From NCBI RefSeq assembly GCF_025215155.1, contig NZ_JALHAM010000122.1: a DNA stretch of 64,000 nt; one strand, given 5' to 3'. A program made the position numbers and the translations under genes. This DNA comes from Dryocola clanedunensis. Its GTDB lineage: Bacteria > Pseudomonadota > Gammaproteobacteria > Enterobacterales > Enterobacteriaceae. This document shows, one piece after another, positions 1-9,208 of the stretch (the first letter of the stretch is position 1; the number at the start of each line of letters is the position of its first letter). The notes beneath the pieces were generated by a model, which saw only the letters and a program-made list of their open reading frames with translations, was not told the DNA's origin and made no database searches.

Positions 1-1
1 C

Positions 2-223
2 TACGAAAAAAAGCACTATCCGATGCCGAAGCCTGAGCCCGTCGAAGCCATCAAGTTTCGCATGGACCAGATGGGGCTGACGCCAAAGGATCTTGTTCCG
101 GCCATTGGCCGTCTTAATCGTGTTTATGAAGTGCTGAACGGAAAACGGCAGCTTACGCTGCCGATGATTCGTCGTCTTAATAAGCTGTTTAACATTCCTG
201 CTGAGCATTTGATCGGCAGTTAA
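2..223 (+). CDS. HigA-type antitoxin / HTH regulator, C-terminal part (5' end outside window)
   Basis: Open frame enters from the left edge and ends at TAA 221-223. The visible 73 residues hold a helix-turn-helix of the COG5499/HigA kind: the stretch around PVEAIKFRMDQMGLT, then a segment ending VLNGKRQLTLPMIRRLNK, then IPAEHLIGS at the C-terminus. In this family the protein neutralises a HigB-type mRNA interferase and represses its own operon. The partner gene, if present, would lie upstream of the window and cannot be checked. The ATG at 23 is in frame, but the reading frame continues upstream of it (YEKKHYP), so 23 is probably internal. A free-standing HTH protein is the alternative. Confidence 0.7.
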   Translation, partial: YEKKHYPMPKPEPVEAIKFRMDQMGLTPKDLVPAIGRLNRVYEVLNGKRQLTLPMIRRLNKLFNIPAEHLIGS

Positions 224-240
224 CGGCTTTTTCCGTGGGT

Positions 241-277
241 GACGCTGGCCTGCGGGTTGAACCACAGGCGCAGCGTC
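241..277. terminator. Imperfect hairpin between antitoxin gene and adiA
   Basis: GACGCT plus GCCTG (241-252) pair with CAGGC plus AGCGTC (265-277) around an apical loop of about 12 bases, with single-base bulges. It sits in the 63-base gap between the convergent antitoxin gene and adiA, where a shared terminator would be expected. No strong U-tract follows on either strand, so factor-independent termination is uncertain. Confidence 0.35.
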
Positions 278-286
278 ATCCGGTCG

Positions 287-2590
287 CTACGCCTTCATCG
301 CCCAGATATGGTAGACGCCGTCGATAAGCTCGGCGCCCTCCAGCTCCTTCTCAAAGCCCGGGAACTTCTCGCCCCATTCCGCGATGCTGCGGATGTACTG
401 CAGCCACGGCTCGTCTGCGGCACCAAAGCTTTCGCCCGGCATGACGATCGGGATCCCCGGCGGGTAAGGGATCACGCCGACTGCCGACACGCGGTGGGCA
501 AGCTGGGTGATAGGCAGATGCTCCGCTTTACCGGCCATATGGTGCTGGAACGCGATGCGGGGGCGGGTGACCGGCACCGGGATATTGCCAAACGCCTCGG
601 CCTGTAGTTTATCCATCTGGCTGGTTTTCATGTAGTTGAACATCTCATCGCAGAGATCTTTCAGCCCCATGCCCGCATAGCGCTGCGCATCGGCGGCGAT
701 CAAATCGGGCAGACAGCGCTTGAGCAGGGTGTTGTTGTCATAATCATCCTTGAACTCCAGCAGCACGTTGATCAGCGTGCCCCATTTCCCCTTCGTTACG
801 CCGATGGAGAACAGGCACAGCACCATAAAGTCCGTGGTGCGTGACGGGACAATGCCGCGCTCGCCGAGATAGGCCGTAACCATCGCCGCCGGAATGCCGC
901 TCTCCAGCAGGTTGCCGTCGTCACCCATGCCCGGCGCCAGAATGCCCGCTTTGATTGGGTCGAGCAGGCACCATTCATCTTCCAGCTGCTCAAAGCCGTG
1001 CCACTTTTCGCCGGGTTTCAGCGTCCAGCAGCCGGGGTCGGTGGTCAGCTGTTCGCGTGAGGCTTTGGCAAACGGGACTTCCTGGCCCGAGCTGTCGGTA
1101 ACGGTTGGCGCATTCCACGGCGAGAAGAACCATTCGCCTTTCTTAGCGAATGCGGCGTGAACCTTCGCCAGCGCCAGGCGGAAATCCACCGCCTCGTTAA
1201 TCACTTCCTGGGTCAGCGCCTCTCCCTGGCCGCCGTCCATCATTGCCGCGCCTATCTCATTGGCGGCGATAATGGCGTAGAGCGGGGAGGTGGTGGCCTG
1301 CAGCATATATGACTCATTGAAGCGCGAGTGTTCCACCGGCTTCCTGCCGTTGCGAATGTGGATATAAGACGCCTGGGAAAGCGAGGCGAGAAGCTTGTGC
1401 GTTGAATGGGTGGCGAAGACGGTGGGTCCGCTGGCGTCGAAGTCTTTCGGGTCGCCGCGCATGGCGAAGCGGCCTTTATACATCGGATTGAAGCGCGCGT
1501 AGGCGTACCAGGCTTCATCGAAATGAATCTGATCCACGCTCTGCGCCAGCAGATCCTGCGCGGCTTCGGCGTGGTAGCACATGCCGTCATAGGTACAGTT
1601 GGTGACCACGGCATAAACAGGCCTATCGCTGACGACCTCGTGCTTCAGCGGGTTGGCGTCGATAGCCTTGCGGATGCTGTCCGGTTCGAACTGACGCTTA
1701 GGGATCGGGCCGATTATTCCGAAGCGGTTGCGGGTCGGGATAAAGTAAACCGGCAGCGCACCGGTCATCACCAGCCCCTGCTCGATGGATTTATGGCAGT
1801 TGCGGTCACAAAGGGCGATCTCCTGCTCGCCGACTACGGCCTGCATAATCGCCCTGTTAGAGCCGGATGTGCCGTTCAGAACGGAGTAACTCATGTGTGA
1901 GCCAAATACTTCAGCGGCATAGATCTCCGACTCTTTTATCGGGCCGCTGTGATCCAGTAGGGAGCCCATAGCCGCACGTTCAATCCCCGTGTCCGTACGG
2001 AACAGATTTTCCCCGAAGAAATCCAGGAACTCCCGGCCCACCGCCGACTTGGTGAACGCCACGCCCCCCTGGTGACCCGGCGCAGCCCACGAGTACTCCG
2101 GATTCTCCATCGTGTAGTTAAACAGCGCGCGGGTAAACGGCGGCAGAAGCTGCTCGTAGTAGCGCTGAATGAGCGAGCGGGCGCGGGCGGCAATAAACTC
2201 CGCCGTGTCTTCGTGCATCCAGACAAACTCATTCACCAGCCGCATCGAGTCCAGCGTCAGCGTGTCGATACAGGAGTGCTCCGCCATCAGCAGCACCGGG
2301 ACATTTTTGTTCCGGTGACGGATGGTTTGCAGCAGTTTAAACGCCTGGCTGTGGGATTCATCGTCATCCCCGCCGGAGGTCCAGTCGACAAAAATGCAGC
2401 ACAGCGAGGCGTCGGAGGTCACCGTCGCGATGCCGTCTTCAAAAGTGGCGGCGCTGATCACCGCGAAGTTGTTCTCCTCGAGCGCCTCAATCAGTTCGGC
2501 AATTGCCCTGCCGTTAGCCGTGGTGGCGTCCTGAATGCTGCTGTCGACCACCAGAATTTTACGTTTTTGATGCGTGCCTAAATCAAGCAT
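287..2590 (-). CDS. adiA: Biodegradative (acid-inducible) arginine decarboxylase
   Basis: PLP-dependent decarboxylase converting arginine to agmatine and CO2, using up a cytoplasmic proton during acid stress. The 767 residues are close to E. coli AdiA (about 755). Order: an N-terminal response-regulator-like wing domain (about 1-140), the PLP-binding fold with the SxHK motif STHKLLASLSQ (Schiff-base lysine K399, codon 1394-1396), and a C-terminal domain containing VIPYPPGIP. Overall similarity is closer to AdiA than to the lysine (CadA/LdcC) or ornithine (SpeC/SpeF) enzymes. Start ATG 2588-2590 follows a strong AGGAGG. It lies 11 bases downstream of adiC on the same strand, so the two are probably one transcript. 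Substrate is inferred from family resemblance and from the AdiC neighbour. Confidence 0.9.
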   Translation of the reverse strand: MLDLGTHQKRKILVVDSSIQDATTANGRAIAELIEALEENNFAVISAATFEDGIATVTSDASLCCIFVDWTSGGDDDESHSQAFKLLQTIRHRNKNVPVLLMAEHSCIDTLTLDSMRLVNEFVWMHEDTAEFIAARARSLIQRYYEQLLPPFTRALFNYTMENPEYSWAAPGHQGGVAFTKSAVGREFLDFFGENLFRTDTGIERAAMGSLLDHSGPIKESEIYAAEVFGSHMSYSVLNGTSGSNRAIMQAVVGEQEIALCDRNCHKSIEQGLVMTGALPVYFIPTRNRFGIIGPIPKRQFEPDSIRKAIDANPLKHEVVSDRPVYAVVTNCTYDGMCYHAEAAQDLLAQSVDQIHFDEAWYAYARFNPMYKGRFAMRGDPKDFDASGPTVFATHSTHKLLASLSQASYIHIRNGRKPVEHSRFNESYMLQATTSPLYAIIAANEIGAAMMDGGQGEALTQEVINEAVDFRLALAKVHAAFAKKGEWFFSPWNAPTVTDSSGQEVPFAKASREQLTTDPGCWTLKPGEKWHGFEQLEDEWCLLDPIKAGILAPGMGDDGNLLESGIPAAMVTAYLGERGIVPSRTTDFMVLCLFSIGVTKGKWGTLINVLLEFKDDYDNNTLLKRCLPDLIAADAQRYAGMGLKDLCDEMFNYMKTSQMDKLQAEAFGNIPVPVTRPRIAFQHHMAGKAEHLPITQLAHRVSAVGVIPYPPGIPIVMPGESFGAADEPWLQYIRSIAEWGEKFPGFEKELEGAELIDGVYHIWAMKA

Positions 2591-2601
2591 GGTGCCTCCT
2601 G

Positions 2602-3933
2602 TTAATCGTTAACCACGGGTTTATCCAGCGGGTAGGGGTTTTTGTGGCGACGGTTGTAGTTCACCGTATACATCGCGGTGATGAGCATGATGGCGACGAA
2701 CGACCACATGACCTCAGTCGCGCCCGAACCGACCACGGCCCAGATGCAGTAGATAAACGCGATCAGCGTGATGAACAGGAACGGCAGGCGCTGGTTGCCC
2801 AGATGCCCCTGACCAACGAGCATTAACGCGGCGCAGGTATAGATGTAAGGCACTAAGGTAAAGATGACGGAAACGGACGATACAACCGCAAACTGCGAGG
2901 TGGCGTCCGGAGAGATGCTCGCTAGCTGGAACAGCGTCATCAGCACGCCGACGATGATTAAGCCATAGACCGGCGTCTGGTCTTTATTGACCTTCGCAAA
3001 GACTGGCGGAAATAGCCCGTCGTCCGCGGCGGCCTTCGCCGTTTGTCCCGCAAGCAGCGTCCAGCCCCCCAGGCTCCCTAAACACCCGGCGGCGGCGCAG
3101 AAGGAAACAATTGCCCCGGCCGTTGGCCCAAGCGCCATCCGCGCCGCATCCCCGAACGGCGAGGCGGAGACTTTCAGATCGGCGTTGGGGATCATCCCCA
3201 TGATGGCCGTCGTCGACAGCACGTAGCAAACCGCCGCAATCAACACCCCGCCAATCGTGGCTATCGGCACGTTGCGCTTAGGGTTTTTCACTACAGCTGC
3301 AGCAACGGAGGCGCTTTCCACCCCGATGAACGACCAGAGCGTGACGCTTAAGGTACTTTGTATCGCGCCGAAAGTGCCTTTCCCGCTGACGTTCCAGGCC
3401 GCCATGTAAGTATCGCTCTGGAACCAGAACCAGCCGAGTACCGCCACGGCCACAATCGGGATCAGCGCCAGAATCGTCGCCACCGCCTGCACGCGGGTGA
3501 TCATCTTCGGCCCGAGAATATTCAGACCGACAAACAGCCACAGGATCGCGATACAGGTAACGGTAAGCGGCCAGGGCTGGTTGAGGATGGGAAAGAAGTA
3601 GCTGAGATAGCCGACGCCGATAACCACCATCGCGACGTTACCGATCCAGCATGCCAGCCAGTACAGCACGTTTGTTTGATAACCGAGGAACGGCCCGAAC
3701 GCTCGCCTGGCGTAGGCGTAGGAGCCGCCTGGGCTGTCATCAAGGGACGACATTTTGGCGTACACCATAGAAAGAGACAGGGCGCCGATGATGGTCACCG
3801 CCCAGCCGAATATGGCAATTCCCCCCGTGGCGGCAAGGCTTGCCGGGAGTAAAAAGACCCCGGAACCCATGATATTCCCCGCCACCATTAGCATCACCGG
3901 GACCAGCCCGACTTTTTGCGCTTCACTAGCCAT
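2602..3933 (-). CDS. adiC: Arginine:agmatine antiporter
   Basis: APC-family inner-membrane antiporter that imports arginine and exports agmatine, completing the arginine-dependent acid-resistance cycle with AdiA. The product from the chosen start (MASEAQKVG) is 443 residues with about 12 hydrophobic segments; E. coli AdiC is 445. Visible substrate-site motifs are GNIMGSG in the first helix and TLWSFIGVESASV, carrying the Trp/Ser/Glu equivalent to W202, S203 and E208 of E. coli. The frame extends 18 codons further upstream, but the ATG at 3931-3933 is preceded by AGAGG and matches the family N-terminus. It is the first gene of a putative adiC-adiA operon. No adiY-type activator gene lies between or beside them in the window. 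Confidence 0.92.
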   Translation of the reverse strand: MASEAQKVGLVPVMLMVAGNIMGSGVFLLPASLAATGGIAIFGWAVTIIGALSLSMVYAKMSSLDDSPGGSYAYARRAFGPFLGYQTNVLYWLACWIGNVAMVVIGVGYLSYFFPILNQPWPLTVTCIAILWLFVGLNILGPKMITRVQAVATILALIPIVAVAVLGWFWFQSDTYMAAWNVSGKGTFGAIQSTLSVTLWSFIGVESASVAAAVVKNPKRNVPIATIGGVLIAAVCYVLSTTAIMGMIPNADLKVSASPFGDAARMALGPTAGAIVSFCAAAGCLGSLGGWTLLAGQTAKAAADDGLFPPVFAKVNKDQTPVYGLIIVGVLMTLFQLASISPDATSQFAVVSSVSVIFTLVPYIYTCAALMLVGQGHLGNQRLPFLFITLIAFIYCIWAVVGSGATEVMWSFVAIMLITAMYTVNYNRRHKNPYPLDKPVVND

Positions 3934-4187
3934 AGAACCTCTTCTGAAAAAAGTATCGTTTGAGATGCGTCTTGCGTTGCATTTCATCGCTCACTTTTGC
4001 AGCGAAAGCCGCCCGGACAGGGGCGCCTGCAGTCTTAAAGTCGATCAAGAGTTTCTGGAAATTTCTGGTCATCAAAAAGCATGTAGAGGTATTGCGAATC
4101 GGGAGTCAGGAAAACCCTCAGTAAGTGGTATACGTCAGCTGTTGGCTAAGTTTAGACTACTATCAAAGACTAACTGGAGGTTTGCCA

Positions 4188-4712
4188 ATGAGTGAACGAA
4201 TGTCGGTAGTTCAGGGCGATATCACTACCGTTGCCGTCGATGTCATTGTTAATGCGGCTAACGCTTCGCTGTTGGGCGGGGGGGGCGTAGATGGCGCCAT
4301 TCATAAAGCTGCCGGTCCCGCACTGCTTGAAGCGTGCAAACTCATCGTCCGTCAACAGGGCGAGTGCGCACCGGGACACGCGGTGATTACCGAGGCTGGA
4401 AATATTCCCGTGAAAGCAATTATCCATGCCGTCGGCCCCGTCTGGCATGGTGGTGACCATCATGAACCGGAGCTGCTTGAGCTGGCTTACCGCAACTGTC
4501 TGGATTTAGCGGCGGCTAACGGGTATCGCACTATTGCGTTTCCGGCCATCAGTACGGGCGTTTATGGCTATCCGAAAGAGCTGGCTGCACGCATCGCGGT
4601 GGATGTGGTTTATAAATATATCGGCATCAGACCGCTGCCTGAAGAGGTGGTTTTTGTCTGTTTTGATGACGAAAATACCCGAATCTATCAACACTATCTT
4701 TCCCAACTCTGA
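4188..4712 (+). CDS. ymdB: O-acetyl-ADP-ribose deacetylase / macrodomain regulator of RNase III
   Basis: Macrodomain protein of 174 residues that hydrolyses O-acetyl-ADP-ribose; in E. coli it also inhibits RNase III under stress. The ADP-ribose-binding signatures are clear: VQGDIT near the N-terminus, VDVIVNAANASLLGGGGVDG with the catalytic Asn and the glycine loop, and AFPAISTGVYGYP. The ATG at 4188 follows TGGAGG (4175-4180); the frame is open further upstream, but those codons have no family similarity. Its 3' end overlaps the proposed start of clsC, the same arrangement as in E. coli, which suggests cotranscription. It diverges from adiC across a 254-base gap. Confidence 0.95.
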   Translation: MSERMSVVQGDITTVAVDVIVNAANASLLGGGGVDGAIHKAAGPALLEACKLIVRQQGECAPGHAVITEAGNIPVKAIIHAVGPVWHGGDHHEPELLELAYRNCLDLAAANGYRTIAFPAISTGVYGYPKELAARIAVDVVYKYIGIRPLPEEVVFVCFDDENTRIYQHYLSQL

Positions 4713-6150
4713 CGTGGACAAAGAACACGCAACCCGCCTGGGGCAGGCGATAACACCGACGACGGCTGAGCACCCTGGGTTAAGCGGTATCCATACTTTA
4801 GCCGACAGTCTGGATGCGTTTGCGGCGCGCTATCTGCTGTGCGGCATGGCCGAAAAATCCCTGGATGTGCAGTATTACATCTGGCAGGGCGATATGTCAG
4901 GCAGGCTGCTGTTCAGCGCGCTGCTGTCCGCGGCCGAGCGGGGTGTCAAGGTGCGGCTGCTGCTTGATGACAACAACACCAACGGGCTGGACGACACGTT
5001 GCGCCTGCTCAATGCTCATCCCAATATTGAAGTCCGCCTGTTTAATCCCTTCTCGTTTCGCCTGTTCCGCGCAATTGGCTACCTGACCGATTTTGCTCGT
5101 TTAAACCGACGGATGCACAACAAGAGTTTCACGGTAGACGGCGAAGCGACGATTATTGGCGGGCGCAACGTCGGGGATGCCTATTTCGGTGCCGGGGAGC
5201 AGCCGCTTTTCTCGGATCTGGATGTGCTGGCGGTAGGGCCAGTGGTATCAGAGGTCTGTCAGGATTTTGAACGCTACTGGCACTGTCAGTCGGTATCGAC
5301 GCTGGAAAAAGTGCTGGAAGTGGATGAAGAGAGACTCCATGACCGTGTGACGTTACCGGAGAACTGGAAGAATGACCCCATCGCACGGCGTTATCTTGAT
5401 CGGCTAACGACCAGCCAGTTCGCTACACATCTGGTTTCTCGCACGCTCAGCATGTATTGGGCAAAAACCCGCCTTCTGAGTGACGACCCGCGTAAAGGAC
5501 AGGGGAAGGCGAGAAATAATACGTTATTACCCCAGCGCCTGCTGAACGTCATCGGTCAGCCAAAACAAGAGATCGACATTATCTCTGCCTATTTTGTCCC
5601 GACGAGGGCGGGTGTGGCACAGATCCTCGGGCTGGTGCGCAAGGGCGTGAAGGTCGCTATCCTGACCAACTCTCTGGCCGCTAACGACGTTGCTCCGGTA
5701 CACGCAGGCTACGCCCGCTGGCGTAAAAAACTGCTGCGCCACGGGGTGCAACTTTTTGAACTGAAGCCAAAGTACGACGGACGCTATGTTCCCCATGACC
5801 GTGGGCTAACAGGGAATTCAGGCTCCAGTTTGCATGCCAAGACGTTCAGCGTTGATAAGCAGCAGGTGTTTATCGGCTCGTTCAACTTCGATCCGCGCTC
5901 GGCCATGCTGAATACCGAGATGGGGTTTGTCATCGAGAGCGCAAAGCTTGCTGAAGATATCCACTCGCGCTTCACCCAAAGCCAGAAAGAGGCCGCCTGG
6001 GCGCTGCGGCTCGATCGCTGGGGAAGAGTGAACTGGGTGGAGAACAGCGAAGGCAAAGAGATTGTCTGGAAGAAAGAACCCCACACCCGCTTCTGGCAGC
6101 GGGTGCTGGTTCGTCTGGTTTACCGGCTTCCGGTGGAGTGGCTGCTCTAA
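4666..6150 (+). CDS. clsC: Cardiolipin synthase C (phospholipase D superfamily)
   Basis: Membrane-associated enzyme that makes cardiolipin from phosphatidylglycerol and phosphatidylethanolamine in E. coli, where YmdB stimulates it. Two HxKxxxxD (HKD) motifs are present, HNKSFTVD and HAKTFSVD, each followed by a GG(R)N or GSFNFD element, as the phospholipase D fold requires. Length is about 494 residues versus 473 in E. coli. The start is uncertain: ATG 4666 overlaps ymdB by 47 bases and has only a distant GAGG; GTG 4714, two bases past the ymdB stop, would give a length nearer to E. coli. The C-terminus (VEWLL) matches the family exactly. Confidence 0.88.
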   Translation: MTKIPESINTIFPNSDVDKEHATRLGQAITPTTAEHPGLSGIHTLADSLDAFAARYLLCGMAEKSLDVQYYIWQGDMSGRLLFSALLSAAERGVKVRLLLDDNNTNGLDDTLRLLNAHPNIEVRLFNPFSFRLFRAIGYLTDFARLNRRMHNKSFTVDGEATIIGGRNVGDAYFGAGEQPLFSDLDVLAVGPVVSEVCQDFERYWHCQSVSTLEKVLEVDEERLHDRVTLPENWKNDPIARRYLDRLTTSQFATHLVSRTLSMYWAKTRLLSDDPRKGQGKARNNTLLPQRLLNVIGQPKQEIDIISAYFVPTRAGVAQILGLVRKGVKVAILTNSLAANDVAPVHAGYARWRKKLLRHGVQLFELKPKYDGRYVPHDRGLTGNSGSSLHAKTFSVDKQQVFIGSFNFDPRSAMLNTEMGFVIESAKLAEDIHSRFTQSQKEAAWALRLDRWGRVNWVENSEGKEIVWKKEPHTRFWQRVLVRLVYRLPVEWLL

Positions 6151-6234
6151 CCTGACGCTTTGCGCTTGAGCCAATGAATTAGGGAAAACGCCGGGGTTGG
6201 GTTCCCGGGTATCCCGGTCACAAACGTCAGGGCG

Positions 6235-7380
6235 TTATGCTTTAGCCGCTTTGTTCTGCGGCTTGCCGGAGAACAGGAAGCGCAGCACGGGAATGCGAAG
6301 GTGAATTTCATACAGCACGATGGCAATGCCCACCACAAAGACTAAACCGGTGAAGAACCCCAGCGCGTTTGACTCAATGTGCGGCGTAATATACGCGCCG
6401 AAGAACAGCGTCAGCGGATGGTGTACCAGATAGATAAATAGCGAGGCGTTAACGAAGTAGGTTACGCGCGGGGAATGGAAGTTCAGCAGCTTGTGCCCCA
6501 GCGAGAACACCACATTCACCATCCACAGGCCCATCAGCATGGTAATCACGCTTTCCGTTTCGTACATCCATGCGTCGCCGCTACCGTAACGCTGGTTTAG
6601 TAAATAGGCCGCAAACGCCAGCGCTGCGCCTACCGCGCACCAGGGGGAAGGCTTAGTGAACAAATCTTTTAAGCCTGGGCGGGTGAACGCCAGCGCACCG
6701 AGCAGGAAGAACGGCAGGTAGAAGAGGGTTTGCATCACCACGAAATTGAACAGCCCGTCGCTTAATAACGGCGCGTGAATAATAAAAATCGTCCGGCGAA
6801 GCGCCCCGTACAAGATGCCGCAGGCCAGGAAAATGAGTGAGAGTGTTCCTAAAGACCATTGGGCATCACGCTTCTCTTTGTGGCGCGTAATGTATCTGTT
6901 CATCTTTTTAAACACAAAAAGACAGACCGTGGTCAGGACGACCATCACCAGCAGGAACCATAAATGTGAGATCAGCTCCCACACCAGCGTATTGTACTTT
7001 TCATACGCCGTGAGGTTGTGCCAGTCCGCTCCTTTACCACTGATATGCTGCAACATCAGAAACTGAGGCAGCGTCAGTAGCGGTATGGCTGTCAGCATGG
7101 GAATGCCTACACGCTCAACGCGCACTTTCCACCAGCGTTTAAGCGGGTAGCGCAAAAAAAGCATATAAGAAAAGTAACCGGAAATGACAAAAAACACCTG
7201 CATACGGAAGGCGTGAATGAAGTCATTAAACAGGGTCAGCCACCATGAGGGCAGGGCGCTGTTCACGTGCCACTGGTGGCTGGAGTAGATAAGAGAAATG
7301 TGAAAAGGGATACCCAAAAGCATTAACCACGCCCGGATAGAATCCAGGAAAAACTCGCGTTGAACAGGGACGTTACTCAT
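6235..7380 (-). CDS. mdoC: Glucan succinyltransferase OpgC (osmoregulated periplasmic glucans)
   Basis: Polytopic inner-membrane acyltransferase (family 3, about 10 helices) that transfers succinyl groups from the cytoplasm onto periplasmic glucans made by OpgGH. The 381 residues begin MSNVPVQREFFLDSIRAWLM and carry the IPFHISLIYSSHQWHVNS segment with the conserved histidine of this family; E. coli MdoC is 385. It is divergent from opgG across a 274-base gap, the standard enterobacterial arrangement. Confidence 0.95.
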   Translation of the reverse strand: MSNVPVQREFFLDSIRAWLMLLGIPFHISLIYSSHQWHVNSALPSWWLTLFNDFIHAFRMQVFFVISGYFSYMLFLRYPLKRWWKVRVERVGIPMLTAIPLLTLPQFLMLQHISGKGADWHNLTAYEKYNTLVWELISHLWFLLVMVVLTTVCLFVFKKMNRYITRHKEKRDAQWSLGTLSLIFLACGILYGALRRTIFIIHAPLLSDGLFNFVVMQTLFYLPFFLLGALAFTRPGLKDLFTKPSPWCAVGAALAFAAYLLNQRYGSGDAWMYETESVITMLMGLWMVNVVFSLGHKLLNFHSPRVTYFVNASLFIYLVHHPLTLFFGAYITPHIESNALGFFTGLVFVVGIAIVLYEIHLRIPVLRFLFSGKPQNKAAKA

Positions 7381-7654
7381 AATACTCCAGACATTATCGG
7401 ACTAATCGTCTTATCCTTAAGAACATTATCTATCAGGCTCCAGCACTAATAAGATACTTTCCGTGGCAACCCTACACTAACCGTGACATCCTGTCTGTAC
7501 AGGAGACTCTTAAAGCGTAAGCGGTTGTCTTTTTTTGCTTAAAGCCTGAGCCGGTATGCTGAACGATGCGGGTAATTGGTTGTCGGAAAGCAGAAGTTTC
7601 CATTAAAATGGATTGGATTGATTTAAGCACACAAAGGGGGATGTGCTGGTTAAT

Positions 7655-9208
7655 ATGAAACATAAACCAAAAATGATGAAAATGTGTGCGCTGGGTGCTG
7701 CAGTGATGCTGTCCCTTTATACCACTACGGTTTGGGCCTTCACGATCGATGATGTCGCAAAACAAGCGAAAACATTGGCGGGCAAAAGCTATGAGGCACC
7801 TAAAACTAACCTGCCATCGCAATTTCGTGACATGAAATATGCGGACTATCAGCAGATCCAGTTCAACCACGACAAAGCCTACTGGAGCAAGTTAAAGACC
7901 CCGTTTAAGCTTGAATTCTACCATCAGGGTATGTACTTCGACACGCCGGTGAAAATCAATGAAGTCACGGCAACGGCGGTCCACAAGATTAAGTACAGCC
8001 CGGATTACTTTAATTTCGGTAACGTTAAACACGACAAAGATACCGTCAAAGACCTTGGCTTTGCCGGGTTTAAAGTGCTCTATCCGATCAACAGCAAAGA
8101 TAAGAACGACGAAATTGTCAGCATGCTCGGGGCGAGTTACTTCCGTGTGATTGGTTCAGGTCAGGTTTATGGCCTCTCAGCCCGTGGGCTGGCTATCGAT
8201 ACCGCGCTGCCGTCGGGAGAAGAGTTCCCGCGCTTCCGCGAGTACTGGATTGAACGTCCAAAAGCTAACGATAAAACGCTGACCCTCTATGCGTTGCTGG
8301 ATTCCCCACGTGCCACCGGTGCTTATCGCTTTGTGATAACCCCTGGGCGTGACACCGTGGTTAACGTGCAGTCGAAAGTCTATCTGCGCGATAAAGTCGG
8401 TAAACTGGGCGTTGCGCCGCTGACCAGTATGTTCCTGTTCGGGCCAAACCAGCCGTCGCCGGCCACTAACTTCCGTCCTGAACTGCATGACTCCAACGGT
8501 CTGTCTATTCACGCCGGTAACGGTGAATGGATTTGGCGTCCGCTCAATAACCCGAAACATCTCGCGGTCAGCTCCTTTGCGACTGAAAATCCGGTGGGCT
8601 TCGGTCTGCTGCAGCGTGGCCGTCAGTTCTCTCGTTTCGAAGATCTTGACGATCGTTACGACCAGCGTCCAAGCGCGTGGATAGCACCGCAGGGTGACTG
8701 GGGTAAAGGTCGCGTTGAACTGGTAGAAATTCCAACCAACGACGAAACCAACGACAACATCGTTGCCTACTGGACACCGGATCAGCTGCCGGCGCCGGGC
8801 AAAGAGATGAACTTCAAGTACACCATTACCTTCAGCCGCGACGAAGATAAGATGCATGCGTCGGACAACGCGTATGTGATGCAGACTCGTCGTTCAACGG
8901 GTGATGTGAAGCAGTCTAATCTTATCCGTCAGCCGGACGGTACCATTGCCTTTGTGGTGGACTACACCGGTACGGAGATGAAAAAACTGCCGCAGGATAC
9001 CCCGGTAACCGCGCAGACCAGCATCGGCGACAACGGTGAAATCGTTGACAGCAAGGTGCAGTACAACCCGGTCACCAAAGGCTGGCGCTTAACGATGCGC
9101 CTGAAAGTCAAAGACGACAAGAAGCCGACGGAAATGCGTGCGGCGCTGGTCAATGGCGATCGGACACTGAGTGAAACCTGGAGCTACCAGTTACCTGCTA
9201 ATGAATAA
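7655..9208 (+). CDS. mdoG: Periplasmic glucan biosynthesis protein OpgG
   Basis: Periplasmic protein needed with OpgH for synthesis of branched osmoregulated periplasmic glucans. The N-terminal signal peptide has basic residues MKHKPKMMKM, a hydrophobic core (LGAAVMLSLYTTTV) and a cleavage site at WA-FT. The mature part has the characteristic DDVAKQAKTLA and FYHQGMYFDTPV segments. From the ATG at 7655 the product is 517 residues; from the ATG at 7673 it is 511, the length usually quoted for E. coli. A GTG at 7643 is also in frame, downstream of a GGGGG run. The gene's last 8 bases overlap opgH, implying translational coupling. The 7381-7654 gap must hold the divergent mdoC and mdoGH promoters; I could not assign them securely. 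Confidence 0.95.
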   Translation: MKHKPKMMKMCALGAAVMLSLYTTTVWAFTIDDVAKQAKTLAGKSYEAPKTNLPSQFRDMKYADYQQIQFNHDKAYWSKLKTPFKLEFYHQGMYFDTPVKINEVTATAVHKIKYSPDYFNFGNVKHDKDTVKDLGFAGFKVLYPINSKDKNDEIVSMLGASYFRVIGSGQVYGLSARGLAIDTALPSGEEFPRFREYWIERPKANDKTLTLYALLDSPRATGAYRFVITPGRDTVVNVQSKVYLRDKVGKLGVAPLTSMFLFGPNQPSPATNFRPELHDSNGLSIHAGNGEWIWRPLNNPKHLAVSSFATENPVGFGLLQRGRQFSRFEDLDDRYDQRPSAWIAPQGDWGKGRVELVEIPTNDETNDNIVAYWTPDQLPAPGKEMNFKYTITFSRDEDKMHASDNAYVMQTRRSTGDVKQSNLIRQPDGTIAFVVDYTGTEMKKLPQDTPVTAQTSIGDNGEIVDSKVQYNPVTKGWRLTMRLKVKDDKKPTEMRAALVNGDRTLSETWSYQLPANE

